A DNA stretch of 64,000 nt. It comes from Tubulanus polymorphus. Its lineage: Eukaryota > Nemertea > Palaeonemertea > Tubulaniformes > Tubulanidae. The stretch is from positions 7,056,485 to 7,120,484 of the forward strand of contig NC_134027.1 in NCBI RefSeq assembly GCF_964204645.1, written 5' to 3'. A model generated the notes under the pieces. It ran no database searches, was not told where the DNA came from, and saw only the letters and a program-made list of their open reading frames with translations. The position numbers and the translations under genes were made by a program. Every line of letters starts with the position of its first letter. Positions within the stretch are counted from its first letter, which is position 1. Shown piece by piece: positions 10,865-19,821 of the stretch.

Positions 10865-13369
10865 CTATGTATTGATTTTTGGATCTTTGTTAATTATTTG
10901 TACTTCAACTTGAAGTGGTATACGTGGTTTCTCATCATCCAACTCATCATCACATTCTGGTATACTACTGCGGTTCAAATCTTGTGCCGATTTAGCGCGT
11001 TGCGATTCAACAGGTCTGCATGAATTCGAAGACGGTTGTATTTCACTGATGCACCTTCGTACTGCACGATGTTTAAAATCAGTAACATCGAAATCATCAT
11101 CGTCGCTTTTATCATCATCATCATCATCGTCAACATTTTCTAAGTTGCTATACCCTCTTTTAAGCATTCGTATAGAATTCGGAGAAAAGCCAAAATTAGT
11201 TTGGGATTTAGGAGTCAATGATTTTGGTGTTACGGGAGCAGAATTTTTCTTCAATACAGGACTCTTGTTCATGACACCGAGTGGATCAACGGAGTTATTT
11301 ACAGATGTGGAACGTTGCGGTTCTAAAATCTTATTCCTTGGATCCATATTATCCAAAAGGTTGCTGGTGCTGGAAGTGGGTGGATTAAAGTCGAAATCGG
11401 CAGTTTCGCCAAATTCGTCGTGAAGATGTAATGTACGTTCTTCAGTTTCATACATTTTCAGATCAGAGTTTCTATGGTATAAAACATTTGGGTTTAAGAC
11501 AATAGGGCCATGCCCGAGTTCAATATCCTTGTATTCCTCCTCTCTAATGAATGGTTGTGCACGATTTGAAGACAACATATCATCTTCGCTGTTTAAAGGA
11601 GAAGATTCTTCAATTGTATAACGATTTGTTCTGTTGATCAAGTCATCATCCGGGCTATACGAAACAGAAACACCATGAATTTCATTCCAATAGATGCTCT
11701 CTTCTCGCGTTTCATAATCATTCGCAACGCAAATGCTACGGCACGGCGCAACTATGTAATAATCGCAGCATGATTTTTGCGTTTTCTTCTGATATCGGAA
11801 CGGTTGAGTCGCGATGTAACTCATTAAGAAACACATTACGATTTCTGTGATACGCAAGAATAAATGCAGCATATACCACGGCCATGGCTCTGGTTGACTG
11901 CTGGAAAAAACACCGTACACACCAGACATTGCGTAAATATGCAATCCAGCGATTACGAGACCAAACAGAGATGTAACAAAGGTCACTTTCACGCCGAGAC
12001 ATAAAGTTAAGCGTGGTGGTTTTCGAATCGGGGTAATTCCTGGTAAACGCAATTTTCCTAAAGTCAATTGTAAGATTTCCTTTTGTCGCCGACGAGCCGC
12101 CTTGTACAGTTTACTAAAAATGTAGAAATATCCGATAAAGAGAAACAATCCCCATATCACAGACACGAGTTGACAAATCAACAGCATCACGCGAGCACTG
12201 GCGATAGAGCCGACAACTATATCTGTAGCGATTGAAAGTGTAAAATGTCCCACCACTATTATCACAAGGTATCGTGTCTTCTGTACCTTTGACGGCAATA
12301 GTTGCACTTTTGTTGTCTGAAGCAACGCAAGAAACAAAATACTAAATGCTGACGTCAGACATGGAAATCCGCTTGTATAGAAAAAATAGTCAATCGCAAT
12401 TGGTTTGAAAGTTTTGTGAGAATTGTATCCATCAATCATGAAATACAAAGCTCTCAGTGAACACATAATGAAAATTATGACATTCAATGAAATGAAGAAT
12501 TTTTGACTGAGAAGATGTTTACGTTTATACAAGCGAAACACACTAATCAATGAATAGGTGGCCAGTATGCAGAATGCAATACCAACAAAATAAATATGAA
12601 AGTCCCAAGCTGCACCCCACAATCTTTTAGCCACATCCCAATCGGGAACAGGTTCTGCAAATGGATATTCTGATGGTGGTTCTGATGAGGGCTCAGCAGT
12701 TCCTGGCTCCGGTTCAGAAGTTGTTTCTGGTTCTGGTTTTGGTTCAGAAGTTGTTTCTGGCTCTGGTTTTGGTTCAGAAGTTGTTTTTGGTTCTGGTTTT
12801 GGTTCTGAAGTTGTTTTTGGTTCTGGTTTTGGTTCTGAAGTTGTTTCTGGTTCTGGTTTTGGTTCAGAAGTTGTTTCTGGTTCTGGTTTTGGTTCAGAAG
12901 TTGACTCTGGTTCTGGTTTTGGTTCTGAAGTCGATTCTGGTTCTGGTTTTGGTTCAGAAGTTGAATCTGGTTCTGGTTTAGAAGTTGTTTCTGGTTCTGG
13001 TTTTGGTTCTGAAGTCGATTCTGGTTCTGGTTTTGGTTCAGAAGTTGACTCTGGTTCTGGTTTAGAAGTTGTTTCTGGTTCTGGTTTTGGTTCTGAAGTC
13101 GATTCTGGTTCTGGTTTTGGTTCAGTTTTTGGTTCAGGTTGTGGCTTTAATCCAGTGATGGAGTTTGACTCCAATTTCAGTGATAAATTCAATGAAGTGT
13201 TAGTAATTTGTTGGTAAATTGGTTCATGCCGTGACACATCTCTGTTTTTTCGCGTTAAGTTTGAAACTTGACTTATCTTCTTGAGTGGTCCTTTCGCCCA
13301 GCATTGTCCAATATGTTGGTGAATCATGATGATAACGCCAATTTGTAATAGCAAATTAACTATCTTCAT
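10865..13369 (-). CDS. PRRT3/PRRT4-like proline-rich multi-pass membrane protein
   Basis: A single uninterrupted coding exon of 834 aa. Residues 1-25 look like a signal peptide (hydrophobic, ending GQCWA). Residues of about 75-230 are a repetitive SEPKPEPETT-type domain. A conserved block DWDVAKRLWGAAWDFHIYFV precedes seven hydrophobic segments between about residues 255 and 518. The tail is long, acidic and serine-rich, including a run of aspartates near residue 760. The membrane block and its W-rich lead-in resemble vertebrate PRRT3 and PRRT4, whose function is poorly known. That family also has a proline-rich ectodomain before the membrane region. An acceptor (tttctttcag, just above 13412) lies upstream of the ATG, so the 5' UTR is spliced. 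Orthology to PRRT3 versus PRRT4 cannot be decided. Confidence 0.8.
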   Translation of the reverse strand: MKIVNLLLQIGVIIMIHQHIGQCWAKGPLKKISQVSNLTRKNRDVSRHEPIYQQITNTSLNLSLKLESNSITGLKPQPEPKTEPKPEPESTSEPKPEPETTSKPEPESTSEPKPEPESTSEPKPEPETTSKPEPDSTSEPKPEPESTSEPKPEPESTSEPKPEPETTSEPKPEPETTSEPKPEPKTTSEPKPEPKTTSEPKPEPETTSEPKPEPETTSEPEPGTAEPSSEPPSEYPFAEPVPDWDVAKRLWGAAWDFHIYFVGIAFCILATYSLISVFRLYKRKHLLSQKFFISLNVIIFIMCSLRALYFMIDGYNSHKTFKPIAIDYFFYTSGFPCLTSAFSILFLALLQTTKVQLLPSKVQKTRYLVIIVVGHFTLSIATDIVVGSIASARVMLLICQLVSVIWGLFLFIGYFYIFSKLYKAARRRQKEILQLTLGKLRLPGITPIRKPPRLTLCLGVKVTFVTSLFGLVIAGLHIYAMSGVYGVFSSSQPEPWPWYMLHLFLRITEIVMCFLMSYIATQPFRYQKKTQKSCCDYYIVAPCRSICVANDYETREESIYWNEIHGVSVSYSPDDDLINRTNRYTIEESSPLNSEDDMLSSNRAQPFIREEEYKDIELGHGPIVLNPNVLYHRNSDLKMYETEERTLHLHDEFGETADFDFNPPTSSTSNLLDNMDPRNKILEPQRSTSVNNSVDPLGVMNKSPVLKKNSAPVTPKSLTPKSQTNFGFSPNSIRMLKRGYSNLENVDDDDDDDKSDDDDFDVTDFKHRAVRRCISEIQPSSNSCRPVESQRAKSAQDLNRSSIPECDDELDDEKPRIPLQVEVQIINKDPKINT
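12706..13135 (-). repeat. In-frame coding minisatellite (SEPKPEPETT repeats)
   Basis: The repeat has a 30-bp unit (one unit reads GGTTCTGGTTTTGGTTCAGA plus ten more bases on the plus strand) with interspersed shorter 24-bp variants, about 14-15 units in all. It encodes S-E-P-K-P-E-P-E-T/S-T and shorter S/T-S-K-P-E-P-E/D forms. Every unit is a multiple of three, so the frame is kept. The opposite strand is also open (LVLVLVQKLF-type repeats), which is a by-product of the repeat. Confidence 0.9.
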
Positions 13370-13486
13370 TGCTCTGTTGCTATTTAGATTTATATGCTGA
13401 ACTTGTAAAGATCTGAAAGAAATTCGAAAGAAAGACGGTTAGTGACTGAATGATGCCGGAGGCATGGAGTAGGTGCTTATTTAGAC

Positions 13487-13647
13487 CACAGGGGCTCATA
13501 TCAGAGTTGTAGGTAATGTAAAAACGATAATCTGTTAATCCAATGTATATAGTATATATAGAATATATTATTTCATATATACTATATACATTGGATTAAC
13601 AGATTATCGTTTTTACATTACCTACAACTCTGATACGAGCTCCTGTG
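13487..13647. mobile_element. Fold-back hAT-type MITE with perfect 8-bp target duplication
   Basis: The two halves are near-perfect reverse complements: CACAGGGGCTCATATCAGAG at the left, and CTCTGATACGAGCTCCTGTG at the right. The arms are about 70 bp around a short AT-rich loop (about 13558-13574). ATTTAGAC flanks the element on both sides (13479-13486 and 13648-13655), an exact 8-bp duplication. The CAGGGG ends and 8-bp duplication fit the hAT superfamily. The element is non-coding and lies between the divergent PRRT-like gene and the small gene at 14339. Confidence 0.85.
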
Positions 13648-14338
13648 ATTTAGACAGTTGACCTAGGAGCGATTTTATTTAGGCGTCCCTCCCTACGCCT
13701 AATGGCTATGTTATTACCAAAACACTATTCAATGATAACACTAGCGCCACACAGAGGAAAGGTGACCTAAACTGCAGACCAGTTGGACCTCACTACTCGG
13801 GTCGGGACATATTTCAATGGATTGTCAACCTTGTCCTTAGTTTTGTTCCGTCAAAAGATTAGAAAATGGTGAAGGCATATTTACCGTACTAGGCAAGGCC
13901 TACGTATGTGGTTTCTATTACATCTCTTAAATCAAGACATTTTCTCTCTTATCTCATCGTGTATATGGACACATTCTCACGAGAAATATCTGAACCCGGA
14001 AGCAACTGTTTGGTAAGGGTTTTCCCGATTAAACGGAAATGAACGTACGTGGCGCGAAGTGAATCGGAGCCTCTGTCAGCAACACCTTCTATGGATCGTT
14101 AGATAAAAATAAACCCGAAAATAGCAAATAGCGGTAATCTTGAAATTACATATCGAATCGATATTCATCTAAATGCCTTATCCCAATGTGGTAATCAAAA
14201 GTAGGCCATTATTTCAGGAAATTTGGTCATGCTATTTGCCGCCTTAAACATTTCCCGCTTTAAAACCTCCAAAATGATGATTTGAGTTACGAATTGGCGA
14301 ATATATTTTCAGATTCATCCGTCCTGAACTCGATACAA

Positions 14339-15086
14339 ATGGCTTTGTATGATGGTAAAACAATTAATTCATTACTCATATTTTTGGTTTATGTGCAGGA
14401 TTTAAGCCTTGTTTTCAAATTAGTTGCAGATTTTTCAGATAATATGCTATGCGTTGCTGCATTGCACAAGTTCCTAAGATTTGAAAATATTGACGAATCC
14501 CCCTTACTTCTCGACATAATTGTGGCCCTTTATAAATCTCAACCAACACTCATTCCATTGCCATCATTTTTGAAATTAATCCAAGGTTTAAAAATGCTGG
14601 TAAGTTTATTCTATAGAGGAAAATGCAATTTCCCTTTCTACGTAAATACCGTTAATCTAAAATCGTATATGGTGAAACTTTTTAAGGTTGTTGTGAAAAG
14701 GTTGAAGCAGTCATGTTCATTAACCGAGTTGAAGGAAGAATTAAATACATATTTTCCGGATTCTTGTCCCGCATATGATTTACAGGTTCATTGAAAGCGA
14801 TCACAATTCCACAATTAATACGTAATTGATTTCCGCTTGATCAGAAATGATATGTTCTGCATTACATTTACAGGAGGTTGGGCAAAAGATAAAGGTTGCC
14901 AATATGCAATTTCTAGAATCTGTAAACGTCGATGAAGAGAGTCTGAAGGAATTTCTACGAACGTTTCCCGTGAGCAAAATCCAAGCTGAAACTTTGAATT
15001 TGTCATCAAAATTAGTCGAATCACTAGAATCACAACTATCCGCTAAAGAAAAACAAATGGTACTAGGCCTATATAATTTTGTTTAA
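14339..15086 (+). CDS. Unrecognised small helical protein, two exons
   Basis: The model joins 14339-14784 and 14875-15086. The intron has a weak GTTCAT donor and a good tttacag acceptor and keeps the frame (phase 0). The product is about 220 aa from the first ATG. If the acceptor at 14311-14312 is used, an upstream exon would extend the N-terminus. The sequence looks alpha-helical, with leucine-rich segments (LSLVFKLVADFSDNMLCVAA, SQPTLIPLPSFLKLIQGLKM), and the C-terminus is more polar (LRTFPVSKIQAETLNLSSKL). There is no signal peptide, zinc motif or catalytic motif. An AATAAA 46 bp after the stop supports a real transcript. I do not recognise the family. It is divergent from the PRRT-like gene. 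Confidence 0.55.
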
Positions 15087-15131
15087 TCATCTGTAAATAT
15101 TATATTTATTCATTGCTTGCTCTACAAGGAA

Positions 15132-15137
15132 AATAAA
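15132..15137 (+). terminator. Polyadenylation signal of the 14339 gene
   Basis: AATAAA, 46 bp downstream of the stop codon at 15084-15086. Confidence 0.6.
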
Positions 15138-17896
15138 ATAATGATGCACTTATTTCTACCGAATACAAGCACGACTATTGCCGATGTACAGTGGAACCAT
15201 ACGTAAAATCATATTGTTGATTATTTCTTTTTCTTTAACAAGGTGAAGGGTTCAAATCAAATACCTGATAATGTTGTCAATCATATGGTAAATATTCCGT
15301 GAAGATTTGCCCGATAATGTTATGAATTGAACCCATCGAAACAAAGTGTTCTTCTTTCTTGTTTTCATAGGAACTGGTACCAAATTTGGCGATTCACTTG
15401 AAGCCTTGATCAGTTTCCGATTGACTAATGGATTCTGGTGGTTATAAGTTTTATAACAATGACGAATCAAAGGAGATCTAAAAAATTGATGTGAAATTTG
15501 GTAAAAAATTGGACGTTCTTATATACATGTATATGTACTAGCTGAAATTCCTGTGGAAACCACGGGGCTTTTTAGCCCAGAACTATACCATTTTGATTCA
15601 AATGATTACACCAAGAATCGACAGACATCCGGCCGACATAAGGATCATGCTGCGTATTTAAGGCGAATCACATTCTGATAGATGAAAGTTCTCTAAATTT
15701 CATGCTTGGCAAATCCTAATGAATGCACGATGTAGGCCTACACGTTTAATATCTTTGTTTGAGAATTAATCCGATTGAGTCTGATAGATGAATAAAAGAC
15801 TGATAATTAACACATCTTGAAATAAGTGTTGTTGTGTTATCTTGAGTGTCGTGTGGATTAGTAAATCGATCAATTTGGATTAGAGAATGAACGGAAAAGC
15901 GGATAGGTACGTAATAACATTGAAACCGACTGTACGTAAATGGATTAAAAACGAAATGTATTGTTAAAAACAAATAAAAAAGACATGTTAATCTTCAGAA
16001 AGAAAATGGCCACGGAAAAGTTATAAGAAATGGAGATGAAACTATCTACGTACCTGCAATGTTGATATCGATATTGATCTTTATATCTAATGACATATCG
16101 GCTATTCATTTTTCATGAGGCATATTGTACATAGCTCGAGTTAAACAAATAAAATACATTAGTTCCTATAATTAATTGAGAATATGTGATACCGGGGTAC
16201 TACACAATGCAGACCAAGCAAGCAATTATTCCATGAATTCAATGGATCAGAGGCGGATCCAGACCGTATTAGCCGTATTGCCCAATACGGTCTAGAATTG
16301 ATAAGTGCCCTTCGAAATTTCACCGGCAATATTTTTAAAAGGCATTATTTTAGCAACCGCTAATTCCGTGTCCGGGTCGTTTATTCTGAATTGCTCTGAA
16401 TTAGTCTCTAGAGCTCTGAATTAGTCTCTAGAAGCCCTCTAAAAGCCTTTAAATGGTACCATATTTTCAAAATTTTCTGGGGGAGGGCCCCCATACCCCC
16501 TTCGAAGGACTTCGCGCCTTCGGCACTCGTATTGACCTGGATACTGGGTGTGCCCTAAGATCAGAAAGGTGCCCTTAAAATTTCCTTCCAATACTGTCTA
16601 CCCATCCCCCTGGATCCGCCCCTGTGGATGTTAAATGCAAGACCACTGAAATCATCCATATTCCAGAATCATATAAGTCAGTACACGTTGATTTGGAAAT
16701 CGTTCATGGGCAGCGAACTGCCCTATCATTTAAACCATGCATGGACTCTTTCGTTTTGGAGTCAATATTCAAACTGAGTGGAAGAGCATCGTTCCAATAG
16801 TAAGAAAATTGATCCAAGAAAATTAACAATTAACATTTCCAGCGAGGACTAATTTACCTAATAATCTCAGAAAGTGACACGTCCTGGTGCATTATCTGTA
16901 CATTCAATTCTGTGGATATTAATGGAATGGTACGTAGTTATTTTTTTCTTATCTAGTTTTCTTTCCATTCCATCCTTGGCCTTTTTTCATGGCCATTTTC
17001 CCGTTCACCCTTTCAAATGTGTGATGTACGTAATATGTTTTTAATCTCTTTTTACTCTACATCGCTGAGTGTGGCTATTCTACTAGATTAATTTCGGAAT
17101 GATTCTCGATGTTAACGACTTTCCACGTGTCATTCATGGCCGACGATACTATACATTGTATATACATGTAATACCACGACTGCGTCGAAATCTTCGCCAC
17201 AAGAAGATACTTTATATACATAAAAACAAATTGTATTCATTTTCGGCACGGGCCTCATTGTCGCAAATATTCATGTATCGAATCGATAATACGTATGGGT
17301 AATACACACGTGTTTCAATAGAATATCGTTTTGAATTGTTTTCCCGCCGAGGAGATCCGAAGAGATACACGAGTATATAATTTCAGCATTATCTCCTAGT
17401 ATTTCATAATTCTGATTCGATCAAGCGTAAAATACCGCTTCGATGAATGTATACGTGTTATCCGTGGTTTTGGTTGTTTGGGTAGAATTATGTTCAATAG
17501 CGCAGCGATATCCAGACATTATAATATACACGTTGTTTACAATGCTGGCGATTCACCATTCGCGAGTATTCTATCACTGTATCCATGCGCTGAGTTTACG
17601 AGGTCACGTCTTCAGCAACAATAATTCCATAGCTTCGGCCTTTCGGAGTGACATTTTGGTATTGGGATCAATTGTGAGAGACTTGTTTGATAAATCTACA
17701 GGAATAAATTATGCTATATTTCTATAAAACTTTCAAAACGCTTGGTACTATTTCCGCACCTTGGGTTTATATATTTGTTATGATAGCGTGATCGTCGCCC
17801 ATTCATTCACATTTCGCCGGCGTGGAGGGCTAACTCACTGTAAATAACGAAAAACATCAGTTTTCTGGCAGACTCTGTGTGGATATTAACGCCAAA
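15138..17896. other. Intergenic region and FRAT 5' flank
   Basis: No supported coding exon. It holds one short transposon (16248-16624) and, at its right end, the presumed promoter and 5' UTR of the FRAT-like gene. The small frames at 17099-17302 and 17443-17727 show no recognisable domain and no splice context that I can support. Confidence 0.45.
16248..16624. mobile_element. Short inverted-repeat DNA transposon (hAT5-like)
   Basis: The left end CAGAGGCGGATCCAG and the right end, reverse-complemented CAGGGGCGGATCCAG, form 15-bp terminal repeats with one mismatch. TGGAT directly abuts both sides (16243-16247 and 16625-16629), a 5-bp duplication. The 377-bp interior is non-coding and has no intact transposase. 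CAGRGG ends with a 5-bp duplication suggest a hAT5-type element, but that is inference. Confidence 0.7.
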
Positions 17897-18361
17897 ATGC
17901 CCATCAAAAAGGAGGAACTGGTGTTCTCTGAATTAACACCATCGACCGCGAACGCTGAAATAGACAATTTGGTAGAAAAGATTACAGAAACGTTGCGACT
18001 AAAAGCCAAACACAAACAACGTGCATTCGGACAAAATAACTGTAGCAGCAGCAACAGCAGCAGGAAAAGCCACTCCGTTCATAGGACTTCACCATACTCC
18101 ATTCCGTGTAAACATCATCATCACAACGGCATCAGACATTCACAGGATATTTTAAACAATTCATCTTCGTGTCATTGTCATCATCCGCGACATCATCATA
18201 AGACTGATTGCGGCGGCAAATCGTCCGAACCGTACGAACTATTACAGGAATTATTGAGGGAAGGCACCCTTATTAAAGAAGCCGTAAATAGGTTAATAAG
18301 TCCGGGTTCCCCCGAACTCGTGCGCAAAAGGTCTTATTACGACGATGATTTAGACATTTGA
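17897..18361 (+). CDS. FRAT: FRAT/GBP-family GSK-3-binding protein
   Basis: A single coding exon of 154 aa. ATG at 17897 follows a good context (gccaaaATGC). Two family boxes are visible. One is an N-terminal AEIDNLVEKITETLRL (about residues 19-34), matching the EVDRLVxxIxETLxL region of vertebrate FRATs. The other is a C-terminal LLQELLREGTLIKEAVNRL (about residues 112-132), the amphipathic helix that docks on GSK-3 in FRAT proteins (vertebrate LLxxLxxxGxLIKEAVRRL). The linker is rich in Ser and His, including HHHH and CHCHHPRHHH clusters. Human FRAT1 is about 280 aa, so this is a compact form. Vertebrate FRAT genes are also intronless. By family knowledge the protein binds GSK-3, competes with Axin and stabilises beta-catenin. 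The family call rests on two separate motifs in the right order. Confidence 0.9.
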   Translation: MPIKKEELVFSELTPSTANAEIDNLVEKITETLRLKAKHKQRAFGQNNCSSSNSSRKSHSVHRTSPYSIPCKHHHHNGIRHSQDILNNSSSCHCHHPRHHHKTDCGGKSSEPYELLQELLREGTLIKEAVNRLISPGSPELVRKRSYYDDDLDI

Positions 18362-19821
18362 AAGTGCAGCATCCATTGAACGTTGATCATTCCAGGGATT
18401 TCATTTGGGCATTATTTTTCTCCGTATATATATATCTACGTTACATTAAAACGGGTAATAATCATCTATATATCTAAGACTGTAAAATGACCAGGGTATA
18501 TACGGTACCATCTGTCCTGGCACTGGAGCGTGTTATGCGTTGAAAAGTACGAAATGGCGGTCGCGCTGCGGTTATCGTATAAATATTGTGAACCATGGAC
18601 TCTCGGACGACGTCTTATGTAAATCAATCGTATTCTTTACCTCGGACTATCAAGGAAAGCGTGAAGGAATCATGACTATGCAGGACCCTGGCGCGAGGAG
18701 TCTGTCAAGTGTGAGTCACGACAGCTGTGTCGAGCGGGAAATGTCGCCATTATTACCACGTGTGCTGCTGCACAGTACTGTACCGCTCGGTGCCACGGCG
18801 ACGTGTCGAATATATTCGAAATTCGCCAGTGGAAAAGATGAAAATAATAAGGCAGCACTCGAAAATTAGTGTGTGTATATATATATAAACAATAACATGT
18901 ACTGTATTATATCAATCTCATACAATCCACTGAACAATTGACATTGAAAACTTAAAGCCTTGATATTTAAGGTCAATCATATTTCTTTTCATTTGCTTCG
19001 AAGCGAGGTATATTTTTTAGAGTTATTTATATCCATTTGCTGGCATATTTTGGACTAAAAGAATCGTTTGCAATTAATTAATGTACATAGAATTTTGACG
19101 ATAATTACTAGTATCAATTGATCTTCTAGAAAGATCAAAATTTTGCAGATTTATTTCGTATGTAACGTTAAGCCGGTTATTGTAGATAGTTTTTGAAATG
19201 TTGTTTTGTGAATACATTGCATTTTTTGTACAGATTTACTGTCGACCCCCGATACACTGCCTTCATTGGGTTAAGGTTACTGACAAAATTCAGATGTTAC
19301 GTTCTCGGTAAAAATCAGGCGTTTGGCTGTATATTGGGGGTTGACTGTACTTGTAAAATGTCACTTGTACCAAAGAGAAAGTCTTTCATAGAGAAAAATA
19401 AAAAAAATATAAACTTTATATGAACATGTGTAAAATATGCGAGATGTAAACATGATAGGCTAAACATGGTGCTGTGTTGAGCGCATTTATTTCATTTCCT
19501 CCTTGAATTGATGATAATGAAGTTGTTATGTGAAAACCCGTATCACGGGTGAATAAAACAAAAAATCTAATACTAATGCATTTTCTTTTTGTCGAATTTT
19601 CACCAATGTTAGCTGCGTCGTGGCATTGGGCGAAATTGTAACCCTTTTTATGAAGGATGCAGGACTCCTGCAAAGGTTTCCCTGGTCACTGTGGTTTGCG
19701 ACATTCCATGCCGGCTACAGTCAGCGAGGAGCCACCCGGGTGCTGTACAGGTATTTCGGGATTCGAACGTAAATTCACCAAACTAAGTCACATGAGCACG
19801 TCGATCATGTGACACTTTAAA
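18362..19821. other. FRAT 3' UTR and intergenic region to prolidase
   Basis: No supported gene. ATTAAA near 18443 and AATAAA near 19398 are candidate polyadenylation signals for the FRAT-like gene. The open frame at 18540-18869 has no recognisable domain and begins at a non-ATG codon. The last 150 bp are the presumed prolidase promoter and 5' UTR. Confidence 0.4.

Noticed and set aside
12661-12981. Plus-strand leucine/valine-rich frame of about 106 codons
   Set aside because: It is the antisense reading of the proline-rich minisatellite in the PRRT-like gene; any repeat with a multiple-of-three unit stays open in several frames.
18540-18869. 109-codon frame downstream of FRAT as a gene
   Set aside because: It starts at a non-ATG codon and has no family resemblance, splice context or clear poly-A signal.
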